DNA of 64,000 bases from UBA1479 sp038109305 (GTDB lineage: Bacteria; Pseudomonadota; Alphaproteobacteria; Rhodospirillales; Casp-alpha2), in assembly GCA_038109305.1 (NCBI GenBank), contig JAYNIR010000008.1:1-64000 (forward strand). Direction: 5' to 3'. The position numbers were made by a program, and so were the translations under genes. Below the pieces are notes generated by a model. It did not search any database. It was given only the letters and a program-made list of their open reading frames with translations, and was not told the origin of the DNA. Position 1 is the stretch's first letter. Every line of letters starts with the position of its first letter. Shown here in pieces: positions 1 to 10,513 of the stretch.

Positions 1-500
1 GACCCGATCTTAACGCCGGGGCCGACGTCCGACCCCGCCGCGACATCGATTGAAGCGAGTTTGCCGGCTGCCGGAGCATTGACTTCGATGGTGACTTTGT
101 CGGTTTCGACCTCTACCAGGACTTCGTCGGCCCCCACGGCGTCACCGACGTTTTTGGCCCATTGGCCGAGAGTTCCTGTCCGAACGCTTTCGCCCATGGC
201 CGGCGTCATGATGTCGACCATGGCGTCGCCGCCCGAGGCGGCCGCGGGATTCGCCGGTGCGGCGCCTTCCTCAATCGTCGCCAGCAACGCGCCGACCGAG
301 ACGGTGGCCCCTTCCTCAGCGGCGATTGCGCCCAGTGTGCCGGCGGCGGGCGCATTGACCTCGATGGTGACTTTGTCGGTTTCGAGTTCGACCAGCGCCT
401 CGTCCTGAGCAACGGCGTCGCCCGGCCCTTTGGCCCATTTGCCGACGGTCGCTTCCGTGACGGATTCCCCAAGCATCGGTACGGTTACTTCAACGGTCAT
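1..500 (-). CDS. sucB: 2-oxoglutarate dehydrogenase E2 (dihydrolipoyllysine succinyltransferase), N-terminal part
   Basis: Partial: the gene runs off the window edge. E2 carries succinyl groups on lipoyl-lysine within the 2-oxoglutarate dehydrogenase complex of the TCA cycle. The 166 visible codons encode two lipoyl domains in tandem, at about residues 2-77 and 94-166. Each has the lipoylation motif ETDKVTIEV and they are joined by an Ala/Pro-rich linker. Most E2o proteins have only one lipoyl domain, so the duplication is unusual; an E2p identity cannot be fully excluded because the catalytic domain is outside the window. It starts 34 bases after sucA, which supports E2o. Confidence 0.9.
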   Translation of the reverse strand, partial: MTVEVTVPMLGESVTEATVGKWAKGPGDAVAQDEALVELETDKVTIEVNAPAAGTLGAIAAEEGATVSVGALLATIEEGAAPANPAAASGGDAMVDIMTPAMGESVRTGTLGQWAKNVGDAVGADEVLVEVETDKVTIEVNAPAAGKLASIDVAAGSDVGPGVKIG

Positions 501-534
501 GGATCTTTTCCCTGCCTAAACGATCAAGGTGTCT

Positions 535-3500
535 CTAGTTTTTTTTCGACTTTGACTTCGCCTTGGTTTTAGCTTTGGGCTTCGCCTTGGCGGCAGGCGA
601 CGCGGATTTGACCGCGGCCGCCGACAATGCTTCGTCCAGGAAAGAAGCCAATTCCCGCGCGTGTTTGGCAGCGATCCCCGTTGCCGGCGCCGCCGATGCC
701 TTACGTCCCGCATAATGCGGCTTGGCCTGCTTCAGCCTGAGCTCTTCCATCACGGCCTGCAACGGCTCGAGAATGAAAGACCAGGAGCCCATGTTTTTGG
801 GCTCTTCCTGACACCACATAATTTCGGCGTTTATAAACCGGCCCAGCTCTTCGACCAGCGCCGAGTGCGGGAAGGGATAAAGCTGTTCCACCCGCATTAG
901 GTAGACGTCCTTAACGCCGCGCTTGGCGCGTTCTTCGAACAGGTCGTAGTAGACCTTGCCCGAGCACAGCACGACGCGCTTGATTTTCGCGTCGGGCGCC
1001 AATTCGCCGGCCAACTGCGCATCGTCCCACAAAACGCGGTGAAACGTCGTGTTCGGACCCATTTCCTCGAGCTTCGACACGCACAGCTTGTGGCGCAGCA
1101 GCGATTTCGGCGTCATCAGGATCAACGGTTTGCGGAAATCGCGGCGCATCTGCCGCCGCAGCACATGGTAATAGTTGGCGGGCGTCGTGCAGTTGCAGAC
1201 CTGCCAGTTGTCGTCGGCGGAATTCTGCAAATACCGCTCCAACCGGGCCGACGAGTGTTCCGGCCCCTGCCCTTCGTACCCGTGCGGCAGCAGCATAACG
1301 AGCCCGCACATGCGCAGCCATTTCTGTTCGCCCGACGATATGAACTGATCGATGATCACCTGAGCGCCGTTGGCGAAGTCGCCGAATTGGGCTTCCCACA
1401 GCGTCAGGGTCTGTGGTTCAGCCAGGGAATAGCCGTACTCGTACCCGAGCACGCCGAATTCCGACAGCGGCGAGTTCAAAACTTCGAACGGCGCCTGGCC
1501 GAAACGGATGTTCGACAGCGGCGTATACCGGCATTCGTTTTCCTGGTCGATCAGCACCGAATGGCGTTGTGAAAACGTGCCGCGCTCGCAGTCCTCGCCG
1601 GACAACCGCACCGGATGGCCTTCGCACAACAGCGTCCCGAAGGCCAGCGCCTCGGCCGTCGCCCAGTCGATGCTTTCGCCAGATTCGATCATCTTGGCCT
1701 TGGCTTCCAGCTGCCGAACGATTTTGGAATGCGGGCTGAAGTTTTCGGGAATACGGGTCAAGGCGCCGCCGACTTCTTTCAGGAATTCGGTCGTCACACC
1801 GGTTTCACCACGCCGCGCGTCGCCTGAGGCCACGGCCATGCCGGCCCATTGACCATCCATCCAGTCCGCCTTGTTGGGCTTGTAGCCCTTGGACGCCTCG
1901 AGAGCGCTGTCCATCGTATTGATGAAGGCCTGCATCTGGCCTTCGATTTCTTGTTCCGTCATGACGCCCTCGCGGATCAGCTTGAGCGCGTAGGAGTTCA
2001 GCGTCGTCGGATGGGTCTGGATGGCCTTATACATCTTCGGCTGCGTGAACATCGGCTCGTCACCTTCGTTATGGCCGTGACGGCGATAACAAATCATGTC
2101 GATGACCACGTCTTTCTTGAACCGCTGACGGTATTCAGTAGCGATGCGCGCCGTATGGACGACGGCTTCGACATCGTCGGCGTTCACATGGAATATCGGC
2201 GCGGAAACAATCTTGGCCGCGTCGGAACAATAGGGCGACGAACGATTCTGTCGCGGGTTGGTGGTGAACCCGATCTGGTTGTTGATGACGATGTGGATCG
2301 TGCCGCCGGTGGTGTAGCCGTGCAGGTTGGCGAGGTCCAAAGTCTCTTGAATGATGCCTTGGCCGGCGAACGCCGCATCGCCGTGCAAAAGGATGCACAT
2401 CACGCGGTTCATGTCGCTGTCGCTTTTTTGCCGCTGCTTGGCCTTGACCTTGCCCAGACACACCGTGTTGACGCATTCCAGGTGCGACGGGTTTGCCGTC
2501 AGCGACAAATGCACGGACCGGCCGTCGAACACGCGGTCGGCCGAGGCGCCCAAATGGTATTTCACGTCGCCGGACCCGCCGATGTCGTCAGGGCTGGATG
2601 CGCCGCCTTGGAATTCGTTCAAGATCGCCTGGAACGGTTTGGCCATGACGTTGGCCAACACGTTCAGCCGGCCGCGGTGAGCCATGCCGAGAACGATTTC
2701 GTCGATGCCGAGCTGGCTGCCGCGCTTGAAGATTTGCTCCATGGCGGGCACGAGGCTTTCGCCGCCGTCGAGCCCGAAGCGTTTGGTGCCGGTGAATTTT
2801 TTGTCGAGATAGCGTTCGAACCCCTCGGTTTCGATCAATCGGTTCAGGATCGCGCGCTTGCCCTCGTCGGTGAAGGCAGTCTGGTTGCGCACCCGCTCGA
2901 TCCGCTCCTGCAGCCATGTTTTTTCTTCTGGATCCTGGATGTGCATGAATTCAAGCCCGATGGATCCGCAATAGGTTTCCTTCAAAATCTGCATGATCGT
3001 GCGGAGCGTCGCGGTTTCAAGCCCAAGAACATAGTTGATGAAGATCTCGCGGTCCCAATCCTTTTCCGTAAATCCATAGGACGCGGGATCAAGTTCGGAA
3101 TGCGGCTCCGGTTCGGTTAGGTTAAGGGGATCAAGATCGGCGTGCAGATGGCCGCGCACCCGGTAAGCACGGATGAGCATCAAGGCCCGCAAGCTGTCGA
3201 GTGTGGCTTCGCGGACCTTGAAGGTCGACATCCGTTCGGTCTGCATCGCCTGCTGCGCCGACTGCGCATCCTGCTGGCGGCCATGACCGGAGGCCATCTG
3301 TTCGGACAGCGGTACAATATCGGCATGGCCCAGGATCTTTTCCGAACGGGGCGCCCAACTAGCGCCCTTCTGTTCGCGGCTCAGGACCGCCTGATCTTCG
3401 GACAACGAGCGGAAAAATTCCTGCCAACGAACCGCCACCGATCCCGGATCGTCCAGGTACCGTTCGTAGAGCTCGGCCATATAAACTGAGTTCCCGGAAT

Positions 3501-3537
3501 ACAGGAATTGGGTGGGGTCTAGGTCGCTCTGTGACAT
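535..3537 (-). CDS. sucA: 2-oxoglutarate dehydrogenase E1 component with lysine-rich C-terminal tail
   Basis: Thiamine-diphosphate enzyme that decarboxylates 2-oxoglutarate and passes the succinyl group to SucB. The 1000-residue product has the N-terminal E2-binding segment (residues ~6-45, FLYSGNSVYMAELYERYL), the TPP-binding core with HGDAAFAGQG near residue 383, and the transketolase-like pyrimidine and C-terminal domains. After the usual end (FLDEAL) it continues for about 28 residues dominated by Lys, Ala, Ser and Pro (KAKPKAKTKAKSKSKK) up to a TAG stop. That tail is not part of the standard E1 fold and resembles the H1-like gene and the Mdh tail in the same operon. Confidence 0.97.
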   Translation of the reverse strand: MSQSDLDPTQFLYSGNSVYMAELYERYLDDPGSVAVRWQEFFRSLSEDQAVLSREQKGASWAPRSEKILGHADIVPLSEQMASGHGRQQDAQSAQQAMQTERMSTFKVREATLDSLRALMLIRAYRVRGHLHADLDPLNLTEPEPHSELDPASYGFTEKDWDREIFINYVLGLETATLRTIMQILKETYCGSIGLEFMHIQDPEEKTWLQERIERVRNQTAFTDEGKRAILNRLIETEGFERYLDKKFTGTKRFGLDGGESLVPAMEQIFKRGSQLGIDEIVLGMAHRGRLNVLANVMAKPFQAILNEFQGGASSPDDIGGSGDVKYHLGASADRVFDGRSVHLSLTANPSHLECVNTVCLGKVKAKQRQKSDSDMNRVMCILLHGDAAFAGQGIIQETLDLANLHGYTTGGTIHIVINNQIGFTTNPRQNRSSPYCSDAAKIVSAPIFHVNADDVEAVVHTARIATEYRQRFKKDVVIDMICYRRHGHNEGDEPMFTQPKMYKAIQTHPTTLNSYALKLIREGVMTEQEIEGQMQAFINTMDSALEASKGYKPNKADWMDGQWAGMAVASGDARRGETGVTTEFLKEVGGALTRIPENFSPHSKIVRQLEAKAKMIESGESIDWATAEALAFGTLLCEGHPVRLSGEDCERGTFSQRHSVLIDQENECRYTPLSNIRFGQAPFEVLNSPLSEFGVLGYEYGYSLAEPQTLTLWEAQFGDFANGAQVIIDQFISSGEQKWLRMCGLVMLLPHGYEGQGPEHSSARLERYLQNSADDNWQVCNCTTPANYYHVLRRQMRRDFRKPLILMTPKSLLRHKLCVSKLEEMGPNTTFHRVLWDDAQLAGELAPDAKIKRVVLCSGKVYYDLFEERAKRGVKDVYLMRVEQLYPFPHSALVEELGRFINAEIMWCQEEPKNMGSWSFILEPLQAVMEELRLKQAKPHYAGRKASAAPATGIAAKHARELASFLDEALSAAAVKSASPAAKAKPKAKTKAKSKSKKN

Positions 3538-3617
3538 GCCGCTTAGATGCGCACCCGAGGGGCCGCATCCTCCCTATCAGTGGCCGCCGCGTCAGGCCCA
3601 GAGATTCCCCTCGGCGG

Positions 3618-4492
<875 letters not shown>

Positions 4493-4493
<1 letters not shown>

Positions 4494-5689
4494 CAGGCCG
4501 CCTCCTTCACCGCCTGAACGATCTTTTTGGCAGCGTCGCCAAGATCGTCGGCTGATTTGATGGGCAGGCCGGAGTCGGCCAAAATCTGTTTGCCTTTATC
4601 GACGTTGGTACCTTCGAGCCGGACCACGAGCGGCACGCTTAAAGACACTTCCTTGGCCGCGGCGACCACGCCTTCCGCGATCACGTCGCAGCGCATGATA
4701 CCGCCGAAAATGTTCACCAAAATCCCCTCGACGCTGGGGTCGGACAGGATGATCTTGAAGGCTTCGGTGACCCGTTCCTTCGTTGCGCCGCCGCCGACAT
4801 CAAGGAAGTTGGCGGGATCGCCGCCTTCGAGCTTGATGATATCCATGGTAGCCATGGCAAGGCCGGCGCCGTTGACCATGCAACCGATGTTGCCGTCGAG
4901 TTTGATGTAATTGAGTTCGTGCTTTGCGGCTTCCAATTCCGCGGGGTCTTCTTCGTCTTCGTCGCGCAGTTCTTCCACATCCTTGTGGCGGTAAAGCGCG
5001 TTGTCGTCGAAGTTGACCTTGGAATCGAGGGCGATGACGTCGCCGCCATCGGTTACGACCAACGGGTTGACCTCAACCAGCGAACAGTCCAGGTCCATGA
5101 ACGCGCTATAAAGCGCGGTCACAAACTTGACGCCGGATTTAACCTGGCCGCCCTCGAGCCCAAGACCAAAGGCGATGTCACGGGCGTGGAAGGGCTGAAT
5201 GCCGGTAGCCGGGTCAACGAAGATCTTGATGATCCTCTCCGGCGTGCGTTCAGCCACTTCCTCAATTTCCATACCGCCTTCAGCGGATGCCATGATGACG
5301 ATCCGGGAAGTTTCCCGGTCCAAGAGCATGGATAAGTAAAGTTCACGGGCGATGTCGCAACCTTCTTCTACATAAAGGCGCTTCACCTCCTTGCCGCCGG
5401 GCCCCGTCTGTTTGGTAACCAGAACGCGCCCTAGCATTTCAGCGGCGCTATCGCGGACTTCGTCGACGGATTTGACGACGCGAACGCCGCCCTTTCCGCC
5501 TTCATTGCCCTTGAAGCGTCCGGCGCCACGCCCACCCGCATGGATTTGCGATTTGACGACGAACACGGGGCCACCGAGTTCTTTCGCCGCGGAGACGGCT
5601 TCGTCGATCGTATAGGCGACTTTGCCACGCGGCACGGCAACCCCGTACTTCGAGAGCAACTGCTTGCCCTGATACTCGTGGATATTCAT
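4493..5689 (-). CDS. sucC: Succinyl-CoA synthetase beta subunit
   Basis: The beta subunit supplies the nucleotide-binding ATP-grasp domain (residues ~1-240) and the succinate-binding C-terminal domain. I place the start at the ATG giving MNIHEYQGKQLL, the invariant family N-terminus. A GAGGA ribosome-binding site precedes it, so the product is 398 residues; an upstream ATG in the same frame would add eight unconserved residues. It overlaps sucD and lies about 40 bases after the H1-like gene in the TCA operon. Confidence 0.97.
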
Positions 5690-5729
5690 GAAATCCTCAT
5701 CATAATGGCCCAAAGGGGCCTATTGAAGA

Positions 5730-6050
5730 CTACTTCTTCTTTTTAGCAGTCTTCTTTTTAGCAGCCTTCTTCTTGGCAGTTTTCTTCTTCGCAGCCTTCT
5801 TCTTAGCAGGCGCTTTCTTCTTCGCAGCCTTCTTCTTAGCAGGCGCTTTCTTCTTAGCCGCTTTCTTCTTAGCCGGCGCTTTCTTCGCAGCAGCCTTCTT
5901 AGCGGCTTTCTTCTTCGCAGCCTTCTTCTTAGCAGGCGCTTTCTTCTTCGCAGGCGCTTTCTTCTTCGCAGCCTTCTTCTTAGCAGGCGCTTTCTTCTTA
6001 GCCGCTTTCTTCTTCGCAGGAGCTTTCTTCTTAGATGGTGTCTTAGCCAT
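5730..6050 (-). CDS. Histone H1-like lysine/alanine/proline repeat protein
   Basis: A 106-residue, extremely basic protein built from Lys, Ala and Pro after a short MAKTPSKKK lead. The repeat unit is about 11 residues (KKAPAKKKAAK) and recurs along the whole length. Similar bacterial H1-like proteins (AlgP, Hc1 and Hc2-like families) bind DNA, RNA or other polyanions. No enzymatic domain is visible. It sits between mdh (48 bases upstream) and sucC (40 bases downstream), all on the same strand and probably co-transcribed. The placement inside a TCA operon and its likeness to the Mdh and SucA tails suggest a role linked to those enzymes, which is inference. Confidence 0.85.
   Translation of the reverse strand: MAKTPSKKKAPAKKKAAKKKAPAKKKAAKKKAPAKKKAPAKKKAAKKKAAKKAAAKKAPAKKKAAKKKAPAKKKAAKKKAPAKKKAAKKKTAKKKAAKKKTAKKKK
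5735..6035. repeat. Internal DNA tandem repeats of the H1-like gene
   Basis: The coding DNA itself is repetitive. Units such as gcagccttcttcttagcagg followed by cgctttcttctt recur with a period of about 33 bases, with some shorter units. Such arrays expand and contract by slippage, so the length of the protein may vary between strains. Confidence 0.8.
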
Positions 6051-6098
6051 TGCCTATATCACCGACGTGTTTCTCGCCGGCGCCTTCCATGTTGAAAC

Positions 6099-7313
<1,215 letters not shown>

Positions 7314-7531
7314 TTTGCCTTCCTTTGCCACCCGCATCGGGCAGACTGATTTCAAACCTTTTCGGTTCCGTCGCCGAAAATTCGATTCAACTTTTGGCGC
7401 TCTCGGAACTCGCAGAATCCCGACACGTTCGTAGCGCGAAACGCCAACGAAAACAACCAGGAGCGAAGGCAGAGTTAACGAAGTGTCAATGCGGCTTCCT
7501 CGAAACCGATTTTCAATTCTATAGTCGGGCA

Positions 7532-8332
7532 ATGAGCGACGCTTCAAACACAGAACGCTTCACCGGCTTGGCGGAAACTTACGCGAAGTTTCGACCGACG
7601 TATCCGGACGACGCACTCGCTGCAATTGGCGGATTTTGGGGGATTGGAGGCCCTGTACCGAAACGTCTTGTCGATGTCGGCGCGGGCACCGGCATTTCGA
7701 CGCGCGCGTTGTTCAATGCACTCGGTGGTGCCGCGAGCGGTTGGGAAGTGCATTTGGTCGAACCGAACGACGACATGCGTGAACAGGCGAAAGCTGTAGT
7801 GAAAGACCTTCCCGGCATCGCCGTTGTCGACGCACAGGCCGAATCGCTGCCATTTTCTGCATCCCGAGTCGGACTTTTGAACGCGGCGCAGGCTGCTCAT
7901 TGGTTCGACCGTCCGCGTTTTTACGACGAGGCGAAACGCGTTCTCGCGCCGGGTGGAACGCTCTGCATTCTTTATAACAACCGCTCGCTGTTCGACGATC
8001 CGCTGATGGCCGCATTCGAGTCATTGGTCGAAGAAACCGCGTCCTCTTACAAACGGAATTACCGGTCGTGGGATTTGATGTCGGAACTTAACGCGCTTGA
8101 TTGGGCGGCGGAGGTGACCGAACAAATCCGCCCCTGGGTATGGAAAGTTCCGCCCGAAGCTTTCGCCGGCCTGATGCTGTCGCGATCGAAGATGCGGCCG
8201 TTTGTCGATGTCCACGGGCCGGATCACGCCCGGGCGCTGATCATCGATCTTGCCGTCCGCCACGCCAACGCCGACGGCACCGTCGACATCCTCTATCAGA
8301 CCCAGGCGGGCCTGGTGCGGAAACGGGCTTAA
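7532..8332 (+). CDS. Class I SAM-dependent methyltransferase
   Basis: A 266-residue protein with a class I methyltransferase fold. SAM-binding motif I is LVDVGAGTGISTRAL at about residues 48-62, followed by an acidic motif II (VHLVEPNDDMREQA) and a post-motif region (ALPF-type AESLPFSASRV). It belongs to the broad UbiE/Methyltransf_11 group; the substrate cannot be read from sequence. The ATG was chosen at MSDASNTERF because family similarity begins there. It is divergent from mdh, which starts 218 bases away. Confidence 0.85.
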   Translation: MSDASNTERFTGLAETYAKFRPTYPDDALAAIGGFWGIGGPVPKRLVDVGAGTGISTRALFNALGGAASGWEVHLVEPNDDMREQAKAVVKDLPGIAVVDAQAESLPFSASRVGLLNAAQAAHWFDRPRFYDEAKRVLAPGGTLCILYNNRSLFDDPLMAAFESLVEETASSYKRNYRSWDLMSELNALDWAAEVTEQIRPWVWKVPPEAFAGLMLSRSKMRPFVDVHGPDHARALIIDLAVRHANADGTVDILYQTQAGLVRKRA

Positions 8333-8446
8333 GCCCCGCGGCCGCCACCCGCAAGCATCCCGCCCTAACCCTGAATTTCGGCCGGTTGTCAGTTTCGATT
8401 ATTCGAATATGATACGCGCACTGCAAACACCGTGAGACACGACATC

Positions 8447-9448
8447 ATGAGCGGGGACACTTCGGCCGGCTAAGGCGAAGACCATCAATCCGCTGCCATC
8501 GGCAACTTGGACAGCGGCGCATACAACGACATTCCCGAGACCGGCCCCGGAATGGCCAGCGCCATCAAGGCCGTTGCCCGGACGCTTCAGGATCGGGGGC
8601 TCAAGACCCTCAAGGGCATGGTCAACGTGTCAATCAACCTGAACGAAGCGGTTACCAAGTCGGCGGAGATGATCCGTGACACCCGCGAAGTTGACAGCCG
8701 TAGTCAGGCGATCGCCGCAGCGGCGGAAGAACTGGTCGCGTCGGTCAACGAAATCGCACGCAACACCGAAGGTGCGGCCGGTGAAGGCAAAACGCCCGTA
8801 ACACGGCGGACCAGGGCGTCGTCGCCGCCGACAAGGCCATCGCCGCGATGGAACGCATCGCGGCCGCCGTCGAACAGGCAGCAGCAAAGCTCGAACGCGG
8901 CCATCGGCTTTACGCAGAAGATGGAGGAAATCGCCGGCATTCTGAGCCAGCAGACCGAGGCCTAGAACGAGGTCGCCAAAGGTATCACCTCCATCGCCTC
9001 GATGACCACGCAAAACGTGTAGCAGATCGAAAGCATCGTCGACTTCCTGGCCGCGACGGACGAGGAACTGGTGAAAGGGCTCGATGATCTTCTTAGCCGG
9101 CAAATCCCGGACATGACGATCTACCGTGCAGAATCCGATCACATCATCTGGAAGAAAAAACTTGCGGAAATTATGGTCGGTCACGCGCGCCTGAACCCCA
9201 TTGAACTGGCGGACCACCATTCCTGCCGGCTGGGTAAGTGGTATGACAGCCTCAAGGATGAAGCGATTAAAAAGCATCCGGCCTACGCGGCGACGCTGGA
9301 ACCGCACGCCGCCGTTCACGCTCATGGGATTGAGGCGGCCAGGCTTTACCAGGCCGGCGACCTTGAAGACGCCATGAACGAAATCCACAAAGTGGCGGAT
9401 GCGTCGAAGGACGCGGTCAGGCACTTGGATGACCTGATCAACCGGTAG
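8447..9448 (+). pseudogene. Broken cytoplasmic methyl-accepting chemotaxis protein with CZB domain
   Basis: Remains of a chemoreceptor without membrane segments. The signalling coiled coil is recognisable (AEMIRDTREVDSRSQAIAAA, then AAAEELVASVNEIA). A C-terminal zinc-binding CZB domain still has its WKKKLAEIMVGHARL, HHSCRLGKWY and HAAVHAHG segments. It is disrupted by TAA at 8471, a frame change near 8787 that returns near 8897, and in-frame TAG at 8963 and 9020. The similarity runs through three frames or segments, so this is a decayed gene and not overlapping genes. A hairpin terminator follows. Confidence 0.85.
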
Positions 9449-9472
9449 CCATATAATAAGCTGAATGACTTA

Positions 9473-9502
9473 AAAGGCCGGGCCAGAAGGTCCGGCTTTT
9501 TC
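9473..9502 (+). terminator. Rho-independent terminator after the chemoreceptor pseudogene
   Basis: GC-rich inverted repeat (aaggccgggcc, loop agaa, ggtccggctt) followed by a T run, 25 bases past the end of the broken chemoreceptor. Confidence 0.8.
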
Positions 9503-9537
9503 TGTTCTAATTTCCGTAGGCCAAAAAATCCGAAGCT

Positions 9538-9576
9538 CATTCAGCCAGATCGACGCCCACATCGACCGCGGGGGCG
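9538..9576 (-). repeat. Duplicated fragment of the nadC 3' end
   Basis: On the minus strand this reads ACAPAVDVGVDLAE and stop, nearly the same as the nadC C-terminus SAPAVDVGLDLAS about 115 bases upstream in the direction of transcription. Nucleotide similarity extends only about 36 bases. It is probably the leftover end of another nadC copy or allele. Confidence 0.6.
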
Positions 9577-9651
9577 CAAGCCGCAAAACCAGAGCGGACA
9601 ACCGCCCGCGACGGTGGCTTTGCGCAGACTATTAGTGCGAAACGCGTTGGA

Positions 9652-10500
9652 TTAGGACGCCAGATCGAGGCCCACGTCCACGGCCGGAGCGCTTTGCGTG
9701 ATCGCGCCGGCGGAGATGTAATTGACGCCGGTTTCGGCGATGGCGCGGATAGTGTCGAGCCGCACGCCGCCCGATGCCTCCAGCGGGATTTTACCCCGCA
9801 CGATGGCGACGGCTTCGCGCAGTAGGTCGGGCGGCATGTTGTCGAGCAAAAGCGAATCCGCCCCCGCGGCAAGCGCGTCTCGGACCTGATCCAAGGTGTC
9901 GCACTCGGCTCGGATCTCGAGCCCGGTGTTGCCGGCCTTGGCGCGGCGGACCGCCTCGCCAACCGAGCCGCCGCAAACGGCGACGTGATTGTCTTTGATC
10001 AGGATGCCGTCATCCAGGCGCATGCGGTGGTTGGTGCCGCCGCCGGCGCGGACCGCGTATTTCGAAAGCCCGCGAAGGCCGGGGATGGTTTTCCGCGTGT
10101 CCAGCAGCACAGCGCCCGTGCCGTCGATGACGTCCACATACTGCCGGGTCAGGCTGGCGATGCCCGAGAGCTTTTGCAGAATATTGAGGGCCGTGCGTTC
10201 AGCCGACAACAAACCCTGCGCCGAGCCGACAAGCCGGGCGAGGCGCGTGCCGGCGCTGGCCCGGTCGCCGTCTTTGGCATACGTCTCGATCCCGACGCTC
10301 GGCGTCAGCCGGCGAAACACGGTCATGGCGATATCGAGGCCGCAGACCACCATGTCCTGGCGGGCGTTCAGATCGAGGGTTAGGCTGGTACCCGCAGGCA
10401 CGGTCGTCCGCGTGGTGGCGTCGCCCGCACCGATGTCTTCGGCAAGGGCCGCGTCGATGACGGCTTCCACGTCTTTTGAATCGGGCCGCGCAAAGGTCAT
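9652..10500 (-). CDS. nadC: Nicotinate-nucleotide pyrophosphorylase (quinolinate phosphoribosyltransferase)
   Basis: Converts quinolinate and PRPP to nicotinate mononucleotide in de novo NAD synthesis. The 282 residues match the family: the N-terminal open-faced sandwich domain carries GAGDATT near residue 24. The barrel domain has TRKTIPGLR and GGGTNHRMRLDDGILIKDNH. The start ATG (MTFARPDSKD) is 13 bases after the nadA stop, so the two form an operon. No nadB (L-aspartate oxidase) lies beside them in this window. Confidence 0.96.
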   Translation of the reverse strand: MTFARPDSKDVEAVIDAALAEDIGAGDATTRTTVPAGTSLTLDLNARQDMVVCGLDIAMTVFRRLTPSVGIETYAKDGDRASAGTRLARLVGSAQGLLSAERTALNILQKLSGIASLTRQYVDVIDGTGAVLLDTRKTIPGLRGLSKYAVRAGGGTNHRMRLDDGILIKDNHVAVCGGSVGEAVRRAKAGNTGLEIRAECDTLDQVRDALAAGADSLLLDNMPPDLLREAVAIVRGKIPLEASGGVRLDTIRAIAETGVNYISAGAITQSAPAVDVGLDLAS

Positions 10501-10513
10501 GGTGCCGGCGGGA

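Noticed and set aside
5735..6035. CRISPR-like array in the H1-like gene
   Set aside because: The repeats are coding, directly adjoining and without unique spacers, and no cas genes are present.
9537..9962. A second minus-strand frame across nadC ending in PAVDVGVDLAE
   Set aside because: Only the last 12 codons resemble nadC. The rest is an out-of-frame shadow of the real gene, so it is reported as a short repeat, not a gene.
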